Of a stretch of 23,709 nt of DNA, positions 7,064-14,657 are shown in pieces. Both the position numbers and the translations under genes were made by a program. The notes beneath the pieces were generated by a model. The model was not told the origin of the DNA. It saw only the letters and a program-made list of their open reading frames with translations, and searched no databases. Every line of letters begins with the position of its first letter. The stretch's first letter is position 1. The stretch is from an uncultured Clostridia bacterium. Lineage in GTDB: Bacteria; Bacillota; Clostridia; UBA1381. The stretch covers positions 1-23,709 of the forward strand of contig CAKSIJ010000025.1 of assembly GCA_934462715.1 (NCBI GenBank), read 5' to 3'.

Positions 7064-7491
7064 AAAGAGTATTTGTTGAAGAAAAATGGTGTCTTGGCTG
7101 TCATTTATGTGAATATAACTGTGCTTTTGCAAATTCCGGCGAAAGCGACATGGTAAAAGCGTTGAAAAACGCTGTGATACACCCGAATATTCGGGTTGAG
7201 TCGGACGATAAAATTACATATGCGGTATCATGCCGCCACTGCACAGATCCGCTTTGCGTAAAAAGCTGTATTTCCGGCGCTTTGTCGAAAAAGGACGGTG
7301 CGGTATTTATAGACCATGAAAAATGCGTAGGCTGTCAGACTTGTATATTGGTTTGTCCTTACGGCGCTTTGTCATTGGGCGACAAGGGTGCGGTGCAGAA
7401 ATGCGAGCTGTGTATTAAGAATACGTGCGGCGAGCCTGCCTGTGTTAAAGGCTGCCCGAACAGAGCGATAGTGTTTGAGGAAAGGGGTTGA
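7060..7491 (+). CDS. Four-cluster [4Fe-4S] ferredoxin subunit
   Basis: A 143-residue electron carrier of the polyferredoxin type seen as small subunits of oxidoreductases (HycB/DmsB style). Its cysteines fall in four groups: 11, 14, 17, 21; 58, 61, 66, 70; 89, 92, 95, 99; and 115, 118, 128, 132. That predicts four [4Fe-4S] clusters. Its place between the FMN synthase and the FAD oxidoreductase suggests that it passes electrons from NAD(P)H, through the FAD protein, to the synthase. It starts in an ATGA overlap with the previous gene. It could also accept electrons from a free ferredoxin. The electron route is inferred. Confidence 0.9.
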   Translation: MKRVFVEEKWCLGCHLCEYNCAFANSGESDMVKALKNAVIHPNIRVESDDKITYAVSCRHCTDPLCVKSCISGALSKKDGAVFIDHEKCVGCQTCILVCPYGALSLGDKGAVQKCELCIKNTCGEPACVKGCPNRAIVFEERG

Positions 7492-7496
7492 TTGTC

Positions 7497-8744
7497 ATGA
7501 ATAAATATGTTATTATAGGTAACGGTACTGCTGCAGTCGGCTGTATCGAGGGAATAAGAAGCGTTGACAAGGACTCCGGAATAACGGTTGTATCCGCAGA
7601 AAATCATCATGTATACTGCCGTCCGCTTATATCTTATTATTTGGAGAACAAAACTACGGTTGAAAAGATGAAATACCGTCCCGATGATTTTTACAGTGTA
7701 AACAACTGCAAGGTTATATACGGAAAAAAGGCTGAAAAAATCGATAAAGAAAATAAAAAGGTTGTGATTGACGGCGGAGAAACGCTCGATTACACCGCAG
7801 TCTGCATAGCAACAGGTTCATCACCGTTCGTACCGCCCTTTAAAGGACTTGAAAGCGTTGAAAAAAAGTTTTCCTTTATGACTCTCGACGATGCACTTTC
7901 TCTTGAGGAAGCAATAACGCCCGAATCAAGAGTGCTTATTATAGGTGCAGGACTTATAGGTTTAAAATGTGCAGAGGGCATTGCCGAAAGAGTGAAAAGT
8001 ATTACAGTCTGCGACCTTGCGGAAAGAGTTCTGTCAAGTATATTGGACGATGAATGTGCCGCACTGATGCAGAAAAAGCTTGAAGCTCACGGCATCGGCT
8101 TCATGCTAGGCGACAGTGCCGAAAGCTTTGACAAGAATACCGCAGTAATGAAAAGCGGTAAAAAGGTTGAATTTGACATTCTTGTGCTTGCGGTGGGAGT
8201 AAGAGCGAATACCTCTCTTGCGAAAGACGCGGGTGCAGAGGTAAACAGAGGTATAGTGACCGACTTACATATGAAAACAGCGGCTGACGGCATTTATGCC
8301 GCCGGCGACTGCTCCGAAAGCTATGATATATCGTGCGGCATGAACAGAGTCCTTGCAATTTTACCGAATGCATATATGCAGGGCTTTTGCGCAGGGCAGA
8401 ATATGGCAGGAAAGGAAAGCGTATTTGATACGTCGATTCCGATGAACTCTATAGGCTTCTTCGGACTTCACGCAATGACCGCGGGAAGCTACTTTACCGA
8501 AAAGGACGGCGGAGAAATGTATGAAGAAAAGTCTGACGGAAAAATCAAACGGCTTTATTCAAAGGACGGAGTTCTCACAGGCTTTATCATAATAGGAGAT
8601 ACGGCAAGAGTCGGAATTTACACGTCTTTAATCAGAGAGAAAACGCCGATTGACAGCATAGATTTTGAAATGATAAAAAAATATCCGTCATTATTGCCAT
8701 TTGGGGCAGATTACCGTAGACAAAAGCTCGGAGGTGTGGTATAA
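7497..8744 (+). CDS. FAD-dependent pyridine-nucleotide oxidoreductase (glutamate synthase small-subunit role)
   Basis: A 415-residue two-dinucleotide-domain flavoprotein. The FAD-binding Rossmann motif IIGNGTAAVG lies at residues 6-15. A second GAGLIG motif near residue 145 binds NAD(P)H. DGIYAAGDCSE near 270 is the second FAD contact. The redox-active CxxxxC of disulfide reductases is absent, as in NADH:acceptor and rubredoxin/nitrite reductase-type members. In this operon it probably supplies electrons to the split glutamate synthase, replacing the usual GltD. The ATG at 7497 is chosen because AAAGGGG (7481-7487) precedes it; the TTG at 7488 lies too close. The stop overlaps the next start by one base. 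NADH versus NADPH cannot be told from the sequence. Confidence 0.9.
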   Translation: MNKYVIIGNGTAAVGCIEGIRSVDKDSGITVVSAENHHVYCRPLISYYLENKTTVEKMKYRPDDFYSVNNCKVIYGKKAEKIDKENKKVVIDGGETLDYTAVCIATGSSPFVPPFKGLESVEKKFSFMTLDDALSLEEAITPESRVLIIGAGLIGLKCAEGIAERVKSITVCDLAERVLSSILDDECAALMQKKLEAHGIGFMLGDSAESFDKNTAVMKSGKKVEFDILVLAVGVRANTSLAKDAGAEVNRGIVTDLHMKTAADGIYAAGDCSESYDISCGMNRVLAILPNAYMQGFCAGQNMAGKESVFDTSIPMNSIGFFGLHAMTAGSYFTEKDGGEMYEEKSDGKIKRLYSKDGVLTGFIIIGDTARVGIYTSLIREKTPIDSIDFEMIKKYPSLLPFGADYRRQKLGGVV

Positions 8745-9463
8745 TGTTAATTGAAGCTGAAAAAACAGAATATGATGTTTTGAATGAAAAAATCAGAGAA
8801 TCGGAAAATGACTGTGAAATAACAGGATGTTGCGGTCAGAGATTTATCGGAGCGGGCACGGGTGATAAAAGCATAAAAATCACAGGAGTGCCGGGAAATG
8901 CTTTGGGAGCATATCTTAACGGCAGCAATATCGAGGTTTTCGGAAACGCTCAGGACGCAGTCGGCGATACCATGAATGCCGGAGAAATCACAATTCACGG
9001 CAACATAGGCGACGCTGCCGGATATGCAATGAGAGGCGGCAGAATTTTTGTTGAGGGAAACGCAGGATACCGTGCCGGCATACATATGAAAGCATATAAG
9101 GAAAAGCTTCCGGTTATGGTTATCGGCGGAAGATGCGGCAGCTTTCTGGGAGAATATCAGGCAGGGGGCATAATTATTGCTCTCGGTCTTAACAAGGACG
9201 GAAAAGAAATTGTTGGTAATTTCCCATGCACAGGTATGCACGGCGGAAAGATGTTTCTGCGCTCGGACTGCAAAAACATAAAATTCCCCGACAGAGTTCA
9301 CGTTAACAAAGCAACCGATGAGGATAAGGAAGAAATCAAAAAATATATAGATGAATTTTGCGAAAAATTCGGCTATGCTTCTGAGAAAATAATGGATTCG
9401 GAATTTACCGTAATCACACCGGACACAAAGAATCCGTATAAACAGATGTATGTTGCCAATTAA
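8744..9463 (+). CDS. Glutamate synthase GXGXG domain subunit (GltB3-like)
   Basis: A 239-residue protein made mainly of the right-handed beta-helix found at the C-terminus of GltB and in FwdC/FmdC. Repeated glycine-rich turns are visible between residues 30 and 170, for example GNALGAYLNG, GNAQDAVGDTMNAG, GNIGDAAGYAMRGG and GNAGYRAGIHMK. In fused glutamate synthase this domain has a structural role, supporting the path between the glutaminase and synthase sites. Here it is separate, completing the three-piece GltB. The C-terminal 60 residues are helical and specific to this family. GGAGGT at 8730-8735 sets the start. It is followed by 56 bases and then the glutamine synthetase homologue. Confidence 0.92.
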   Translation: MLIEAEKTEYDVLNEKIRESENDCEITGCCGQRFIGAGTGDKSIKITGVPGNALGAYLNGSNIEVFGNAQDAVGDTMNAGEITIHGNIGDAAGYAMRGGRIFVEGNAGYRAGIHMKAYKEKLPVMVIGGRCGSFLGEYQAGGIIIALGLNKDGKEIVGNFPCTGMHGGKMFLRSDCKNIKFPDRVHVNKATDEDKEEIKKYIDEFCEKFGYASEKIMDSEFTVITPDTKNPYKQMYVAN

Positions 9464-9519
9464 CGGCAGATACCTCTTGAAAAAGACAATCGGGAAATGT
9501 AAGAAAGGAACGGGTTAAA

Positions 9520-10731
9520 ATGAATTACTCCGCTAAAGAAATAATGCAATATGTTGATGAAGAGGACGTTAAGTTTATACGTCTTGCGTTTTGCGATGTT
9601 TTCGGACAGCAAAAAAATATTTCAATAATGCCGGGCGAGCTTAAAAGAGCGTTTTCGTGCGGAATTGCAATCGATGCTTCGGCAGTGTACGGTTTCGGCG
9701 GAGAGATTCATTCGGATCTGTTTCTTGTACCCGATCCGTCAACGATTACACCCTTGCCGTGGCGCCCGGAGCATGGACGGGTAATAAGGCTTTTCTGCAA
9801 TATAAAGCATCCGGACGGAAAGCCGTTTGAAGCCGATACCAGAGCCATTTTAAAAAAGGCTGTCGATATGGCGGAAGCAAAGGGGTACCGTTTCACCTTC
9901 GGTTCGGAGATTGAATTTTATCTTTTCAAAACCGATGACAACGGCAATCCGACAAAAGAACCGTATGACAATGCCGGATATATGGATATTGCCCCGGCGG
10001 ATAAGGGAGAGAATGTCAGGAGAGAAATATGTCTTACTCTTGAAAAAATGGGAATACGCCCCGAGTCCTCGCACCACGAGGTAGGACCGGGACAAAATGA
10101 GATAGATTTTAAATTTTCAAGCCCGTTAAAGGCTGCCGATGACGCAGTGACATTTTGCAGCGTGGTGAGAACCGTTGCTGCAAGAAACGGTCTTTATGCG
10201 GATTTTTCGCCTAAGCCTTTAAAAAACAAACCGGGAAACGGTTACCATATTAATATATCAATAGAAAATGGAGAAAAATCCGATCTGATACCCTATATGG
10301 TTACAGGTATTCTCGAAAAGATTTCGGATATAACGCTGTTTTTGAACAGCGTTGAAAGCTCATACGAAAGACTCGGAAACAATAAAGCGCCGGGATATAT
10401 AACATGGTCAGCAGAGAACCGTTCTCAGCTGATAAGAATACCGGCTGCCGAGGGTGACTACAGGAGAGCGGAGCTGCGCTCGCCCGACCCATACGCAAAT
10501 CCTTATCTTGCTTTTGCGCTGTTAATCCATGCCTGCGTATACGGCCTGGAAAAGCACGAGCTTCCTCCGGAGGCCGCAGATATTAATATGTACGAAGCGG
10601 ATTATGAAAATATCAAGAAGTATAAAAAGCTACCCGCAACTCTTAGTGAAGCTTTAAAAACAGCAATGGCAAGCGATTTTGTGAAAAATATAATTTCGGC
10701 TTCGATAATTAAAGCTTATTCGGAAAAATAG
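9520..10731 (+). CDS. Glutamine synthetase-like protein, divergent and C-terminally short (GlnA family)
   Basis: A 403-residue type I glutamine synthetase homologue. The N-terminal beta-grasp region is present (IRLAFCDVFGQQKN, 20-33). So are GSEIEF (128-133), SSHHEVGPGQNEIDF (183-197), NRSQLIRIP (300-308) and RAELRSPDPYANPYLAFA (316-333). Many metal-, ATP- and glutamate-binding residues are therefore kept. Three departures stand out. The ammonium-site loop DGSS is DASA (52-55). The flap GYEAP is NNKAP, placing Lys289 where the catalytic glutamate should be. The protein also ends about 40 residues early, without the usual HPWE tail; B. subtilis GlnA has 444 residues. Asn245 in GYHINIS is normal for Gram-positive enzymes. 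It may make glutamine poorly, use another substrate, or act as a sensor. The ribosome site is AAAGGA (9504-9509). Confidence 0.85.
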   Translation: MNYSAKEIMQYVDEEDVKFIRLAFCDVFGQQKNISIMPGELKRAFSCGIAIDASAVYGFGGEIHSDLFLVPDPSTITPLPWRPEHGRVIRLFCNIKHPDGKPFEADTRAILKKAVDMAEAKGYRFTFGSEIEFYLFKTDDNGNPTKEPYDNAGYMDIAPADKGENVRREICLTLEKMGIRPESSHHEVGPGQNEIDFKFSSPLKAADDAVTFCSVVRTVAARNGLYADFSPKPLKNKPGNGYHINISIENGEKSDLIPYMVTGILEKISDITLFLNSVESSYERLGNNKAPGYITWSAENRSQLIRIPAAEGDYRRAELRSPDPYANPYLAFALLIHACVYGLEKHELPPEAADINMYEADYENIKKYKKLPATLSEALKTAMASDFVKNIISASIIKAYSEK

Positions 10732-10792
10732 TGTGCAATAAAGAACAACAGTCGCAAATCTGAATTTGTGTACGGAATAAGGAGGGAGCATA

Positions 10793-11377
10793 TTGCTGTT
10801 CAGAGAATACACTTACAGCGTTCTTATAGTATCGGCGGTTGACCGTTTTACGGAACAGCTTGAAAAAATGCTGCCCGAAAACGAATACTATCCAATTGAT
10901 AACGTAAAAAGCGTTGGTGCGGCACGGCGTACGCTCATCAATAAATCCTACGATATAGTACTGATAAACTGTCCGCTGCCGGACGAATCGGGAGAAAAGC
11001 TTGCAATAGATATAACCGAGAATCCACACAGCAGCGTGCTTATGTTTGTAAGGGGAGAGGTATATGAGGAAATCCTTGCAAAGGTTATAGATTACGGAAT
11101 ACTGACCCTTGCAAAGCCTGTGTCCGCAACTATGGTCAATCAGTCGATGAAACTGATATATGCAACTCAGGAGCGTTTCAGAGGCTACGAAAAAAGGACT
11201 GCGTCGCTTGAAGAAAAGATGGAGGAAATAAGGATTGTCAATAAGGCGAAGTGGGCGCTGATTGAAAACCTTAAAATGAGCGAGGAGGACGCACACCGAT
11301 ATATAGAAAAACAGGCAATGGACGAAAGAACAACCAAAAGAATTATAGCGGAAAACATTATAAGAACATACAAATAA
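10793..11377 (+). CDS. ANTAR-domain RNA-binding antiterminator with degenerate receiver
   Basis: A 194-residue regulator. Residues 8-120 form a CheY-like receiver fold, a coiled coil follows (about 125-142), and an ANTAR three-helix bundle ends the protein (about 143-194: VNKAKWALIENLKMSEEDAH, then KQAMDERTTKRIIAENII). ANTAR domains bind paired RNA hairpins and prevent termination. The receiver looks unable to take phosphate: the acidic pair after beta-1 is Ser14-Ala15, and Asn59 stands in place of the phosphoacceptor Asp. Lys108-Pro109 is kept. The start is a TTG, seven bases after GGAGG (10781-10785), with no competing ATG. It lies between the glutamine synthetase homologue and purF in the operon whose leader carries a matching hairpin, so autogenous operon control is inferred. 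Confidence 0.92.
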   Translation: MLFREYTYSVLIVSAVDRFTEQLEKMLPENEYYPIDNVKSVGAARRTLINKSYDIVLINCPLPDESGEKLAIDITENPHSSVLMFVRGEVYEEILAKVIDYGILTLAKPVSATMVNQSMKLIYATQERFRGYEKRTASLEEKMEEIRIVNKAKWALIENLKMSEEDAHRYIEKQAMDERTTKRIIAENIIRTYK

Positions 11378-11390
11378 CAGTTATAAAAAA

Positions 11391-11410
11391 TACGGTAAAA
11401 TATCACCGTA
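11391..11410 (+). other. Hairpin before purF
   Basis: TACGGT (11391-11396) pairs with ACCGTA (11405-11410) around an 8-base loop, just before the GAGGGAG ribosome site. There is no T run and no ANTAR-style hexaloop. It may tune translation or mark an RNA processing point. Confidence 0.35.
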
Positions 11411-11433
11411 AAGGCAGAGAGGGAGTGTCGGTT

Positions 11434-12891
11434 ATGAGCAGCTTACATGAGGAATGCGGTGTTTTCGGAGTTTTTTCGAAAACACCCGAAGCGGTTGCGG
11501 ATATGACATATTACGGACTGTATTCATTACAGCACAGAGGACAGGAGAGCTGCGGAATTGTTGTAAACGATGACGGAGTATTTGCGTCCCATAAGGATTT
11601 GGGACTTGTGAGCGAGGTTTTTACAAAAGAAGCTCTTGAAAAATTTCCGAAGGGCAAAATTGCGGTAGGTCATGTAAGATACGGTACTACAGGTGCGGCA
11701 AACAGGAGAAACTGTCAGCCGATAGAAGTAAATCATAATAACGGTAAAATGGCGCTTGCGCATAACGGCAATCTGAGTAACGCTTATGAACTCAGAAATA
11801 AGCTTGAAATGTCGGGCGCTATTTTTCATACCACAAGCGATACGGAAACGATTTGTTACATAATAACGAGAGAGCGGCTCAGCGCACCGTCGATTGAGGA
11901 CGCTGTGATAAGAGCGATGAAAAAGCTTGACGGCGCATATTCCATTGTTCTTATGTCGTCAACAAAGCTTATCGCCGCAAGAGATCCTTACGGATTCCGC
12001 CCGCTTTGCTACGGAAGAACAAGTGACGGAGCATATATAGTTGCGTCGGAAAGCTGTGCTCTTGAAAGCGTGGGAGCGGATTTTATACGGGAAATAAAGC
12101 CGGGTGAGGTTTTGGTGTTTTCCGATAACGGAATAAAATCATACACAGACCATTGCGGCGAAAAGCCGAAAAGAATCTGCATTTTTGAGTATATTTATTT
12201 TGCAAGACCGGATTCCGTAATAGGCGGCGTATCGGTTCATATGTCAAGGATAATGGCAGGAAAGATACTTGCCCAAACTCACCCTGTTGAGGCTGATGTC
12301 GTTATCGGCGTTCCGGATTCGGGCATTGACGCAGCGCTCGGTTATTCGGAATATTCCGGTATTCCTTACGGCATAGGTTTTATAAAAAATAAATATGTCG
12401 GCAGAACCTTTATTTCGCCGGGACAGGACAACCGACTGGATAAGGTCAGAATCAAGCTGAATGTGATAGCGGAAACGGTTAAAAACAAAAGAGTGGTTCT
12501 GATAGACGATTCGATTGTGAGAGGAACAACAAGCGGCAGAATTGTCGGCTTGCTCAGAAAAGCGGGTGCAAAGGAAATACATATGAGAATTTCCTCGCCG
12601 CCCTTTATGAATCCATGTTATTACGGAACGGATATAGATTCTAAGGAAAATCTTATTGCGTGCCATTACTCTGCGGAAAAAATAGCAGCAGTGATTGGTG
12701 CGGACAGTCTGGGCTATCTTCCGGCAAACAGACTTTGCGAGCTTATAGGAAGTACAGATTACTGCTGTGCGTGCTTTGACGGAAATTATCCGACAGCCGT
12801 TCCGCAGGAATCGGGCAAAAACAGATTTGAGGGAAAGCTGTCAGAAAAAAACGATAGCCGAAATCCGTCTTTTTCTGTTAAAAAAGCATAA
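11434..12891 (+). CDS. purF: Amidophosphoribosyltransferase
   Basis: A 485-residue enzyme for the first committed step of purine synthesis: PRPP plus glutamine gives phosphoribosylamine. Cys8, after the short propeptide MSSLHEE, is the Ntn nucleophile (CGVFGVF). LQHRGQESCGI, GHVRYGTTG and AHNGNLSNAYEL complete the glutaminase domain. The phosphoribosyltransferase loop VVLIDDSIVRGTTSGR binds PRPP. Cysteines in KRICIFEY, NPCYYG and DYCCACFDGNYP match the [4Fe-4S] ligands of the B. subtilis-type enzyme. The ATG at 11434 is favoured by GGGAG nine bases earlier over the GTG at 11425. Being last in a nitrogen operon rather than among pur genes is unusual; both are glutamine amidotransferases, so shared control by glutamine supply makes sense. 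A terminator follows. Confidence 0.96.
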   Translation: MSSLHEECGVFGVFSKTPEAVADMTYYGLYSLQHRGQESCGIVVNDDGVFASHKDLGLVSEVFTKEALEKFPKGKIAVGHVRYGTTGAANRRNCQPIEVNHNNGKMALAHNGNLSNAYELRNKLEMSGAIFHTTSDTETICYIITRERLSAPSIEDAVIRAMKKLDGAYSIVLMSSTKLIAARDPYGFRPLCYGRTSDGAYIVASESCALESVGADFIREIKPGEVLVFSDNGIKSYTDHCGEKPKRICIFEYIYFARPDSVIGGVSVHMSRIMAGKILAQTHPVEADVVIGVPDSGIDAALGYSEYSGIPYGIGFIKNKYVGRTFISPGQDNRLDKVRIKLNVIAETVKNKRVVLIDDSIVRGTTSGRIVGLLRKAGAKEIHMRISSPPFMNPCYYGTDIDSKENLIACHYSAEKIAAVIGADSLGYLPANRLCELIGSTDYCCACFDGNYPTAVPQESGKNRFEGKLSEKNDSRNPSFSVKKA

Positions 12892-12916
12892 ACAACAAAA
12901 TACCTGCGCATTTCCG

Positions 12917-12946
12917 AGAACCCGTTTTGCTGCAACGGGTTCTTTT
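12917..12946 (+). terminator. Intrinsic terminator of the nitrogen operon
   Basis: AGAACCCGTT (12917-12926), a 7-base loop, AACGGGTTCT (12934-12943) and TTTT ending at 12946. It lies 26 bases after the purF stop and closes the eight-gene transcript. Confidence 0.88.
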
Positions 12947-12998
12947 AAAATGCAGCGGCATAACCGAACCCAAACGCCCCTTCATACCTTGTTTTGCT

Positions 12999-13253
12999 CT
13001 AATCGCTGTTCTCCGACAGTATCTGGTCTGTTTTGATCCTCAGCAAAAGAAGCATATCAAGCTCCTTTAAGGTAATGTCAAGACCCTCTTGGCTGAAAAG
13101 ATACAACATTCTTGAAAGATATTCGAGCTTATTCATATCGTTTTTGCAAAGAGCAAGATTTTTAAGCTCCGCTTTAAGCTTTTGGTTGGTATCCAATTCG
13201 TAGTTGAATTTAAGCACCTTATTGAACTTTACCTTTCTTTTTCCGAAAAGCAA
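12999..13253 (-). CDS. Small hypothetical protein downstream of the LytTR two-component pair
   Basis: An 84-residue protein I do not recognise. It is probably cytoplasmic: a basic N-terminus (MLFGKRKVKFNKVLKF), then heptad-like leucine-rich helices, with a hydrophobic stretch near the end (LDMLLLLRIKTDQIL) and no signal peptide. The start is a TTG at 13253, fixed by a full-consensus GGAGGTGAT at 13266-13258; the ATG ten codons upstream has no ribosome site. It is separated from the sensor kinase gene by an intrinsic terminator and has its own extended -10 just after that terminator. It may be a companion of the LytTR system or an independent gene. Reality is supported mainly by the ribosome site and promoter. 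Confidence 0.68.
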   Translation of the reverse strand: MLFGKRKVKFNKVLKFNYELDTNQKLKAELKNLALCKNDMNKLEYLSRMLYLFSQEGLDITLKELDMLLLLRIKTDQILSENSD

Positions 13254-13311
13254 TATTATCACCTCCGAGCCGATAGTATGCAAAGACTCAATTATCTTTT
13301 ATGTTACTGTA

Positions 13312-13320
13312 ATTATAACA
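13312..13320 (-). promoter_or_regulatory. Extended -10 promoter of the small hypothetical gene
   Basis: TGTTATAAT on the minus strand (TGn-TATAAT), overlapping the T run of the kinase terminator and about 58 bases before the TTG start. No clear -35 is seen. Confidence 0.5.
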
Positions 13321-13346
13321 AAAAAACCACCCTTTCGGATGGTTTT
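13320..13346 (-). terminator. Terminator of the LytTR/GHKL pair
   Basis: On the minus strand AAAACCATCC (13346-13337), a GAAA tetraloop and GGGTGGTTTT with a run of T to 13320; the stem contains one A/G-type wobble position. It lies about 40 bases after the sensor kinase stop. Confidence 0.85.
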
Positions 13347-13385
13347 GACATGATTGGTCGATTTAAAAGCACAATTGGTCTTTTT

Positions 13386-14657
13386 TTAAGAATTCAGTAT
13401 AACGCAGACTGTTAAGATTCCATTATCAAGGCTGTACTTTATGTTGCCGTCATATTTTCGTATTGCCGAAAGCATACTGGCTATTCCGATACCTCTGTTT
13501 TTAATCATATTGTTCTCTATGGAGATGTCGCTTTTGCATGGGTTGCTGCACACGATAACGGTTTTGTCCGCAACAGTTCTGATATTAACATTTATCTCTC
13601 CGTTGGATTTACACTCTATACAGCCGTTTACGGCATTTTCCAAAAGATTCGACAGGACGGCAACGAAATCCATATCAGATATTGCCGTGTTTTCCGGAGT
13701 ATCGGCATTGACCGAAAACGGGATTCCGTTCTTTTGGGATTTTGTGCAAAAGCTGTTCAAAATGGCGTTAACGGTGATATTCGGGCAAAAATCATTTAAT
13801 TTTGGGGCGCTGAGGCTGTCGTTATATTCCTCCAGATAACTCAGAGCTTCACGAATCTCGCCCTTGTTCAGCATGGACGCAATATTTTGATTATGATGTC
13901 TGAAATCGTGACGAACAGTTTTTGCCGACAGCTCATTTTCCTTTGCAGTTTTAAGCTGTCCCTGCAAATACGCTACGTTTTGATTAATCAGCTCGGTATT
14001 GCTTTCGTCTGTCATAAATTGTATTGTACCGAAAATAACCCACAGAATCGAGCCGTAAATCAGAATAGCCATTGCAAAAAACGGAACGTATTTATGTATG
14101 TGCACAAATTCGGAATGAAATATTACCAGAAACAGTGCAAATATTATAAGGAACAGAACCGAAACAACCGATATGGAATACCACGTTTTACGGCGCTTAC
14201 CGGATACGGCTCTCACCGATGGACGCAAAAAGCGAAAATATAAAAAAGCGGTAGGAATAAACAAAACGGTTCTTATAATATTCCTCGCATAATATATTAC
14301 GATTTCCGATGAATTTTTGAAAAATATACTGCACAATATCAGAGAAACGCACACGAATATACTGAATACGTTTGCGTAGCTGATGAACAGAAAAATCTTT
14401 TTGCAGGTCGGATCGGCTGAGGTCATCAGAAAAACAAAGAATGACATAACAATCGTACTTGTAAACGCTGTGGCATAATATACGGAGCTTTCCCCGGATA
14501 TGGCATAAGACAGCATTGAAAGACACACAAATGCGGCGCAGAAGGTTGAATAAATAAGTATTGTTTTGCGTGCGGAATATTTAGGCTCGGTCATTGCCCA
14601 AAAGGAAATCAGGTGAGAGATTCCGAGCAAAACCCAAGCGGCAAGCATATGTATCAT
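13386..14657 (-). CDS. GHKL sensor histidine kinase (AgrC/VirS-like)
   Basis: A 423-residue membrane kinase. About six or seven hydrophobic segments fill residues 1-212, with no large extracellular loop, as in peptide-sensing AgrC-type kinases. A coiled linker (about 222-245) leads to the phospho-acceptor His250 in RHDFRHHNQN, the form typical of this subfamily. The ATP-binding GHKL part has an N-box (LLENAVNGCIE) and a G-box (NRGIGIASML). Its start overlaps the stop of the LytTR regulator gene by four bases, and GGAGG sits ten bases before the ATG, so the two form one operon. No AgrB protease or AgrD peptide gene is visible nearby, so the signal is unknown. Confidence 0.92.
   Translation of the reverse strand: MIHMLAAWVLLGISHLISFWAMTEPKYSARKTILIYSTFCAAFVCLSMLSYAISGESSVYYATAFTSTIVMSFFVFLMTSADPTCKKIFLFISYANVFSIFVCVSLILCSIFFKNSSEIVIYYARNIIRTVLFIPTAFLYFRFLRPSVRAVSGKRRKTWYSISVVSVLFLIIFALFLVIFHSEFVHIHKYVPFFAMAILIYGSILWVIFGTIQFMTDESNTELINQNVAYLQGQLKTAKENELSAKTVRHDFRHHNQNIASMLNKGEIREALSYLEEYNDSLSAPKLNDFCPNITVNAILNSFCTKSQKNGIPFSVNADTPENTAISDMDFVAVLSNLLENAVNGCIECKSNGEINVNIRTVADKTVIVCSNPCKSDISIENNMIKNRGIGIASMLSAIRKYDGNIKYSLDNGILTVCVILNS

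Noticed and set aside
8747..9301. 184-codon minus-strand frame opposite the GXGXG subunit gene
   Set aside because: It is a shadow of a well-supported gene with clear domain motifs; no ribosome site and no recognisable protein features.
9520..10731. Asn245 in the glutamine synthetase homologue as a lost ATP-binding histidine
   Set aside because: Gram-positive type I enzymes normally have Asn at this place (GMHCN), so it is not a sign of decay.
10709..11296. 195-codon minus-strand frame opposite the ANTAR gene
   Set aside because: It overlaps a gene with definite ANTAR motifs and a good ribosome site. The predicted product is rich in Cys, Tyr and His without pattern.
11391..11410. Hairpin before purF considered as a second ANTAR target
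   Set aside because: The loop has eight bases and no paired second hairpin or terminator follows.
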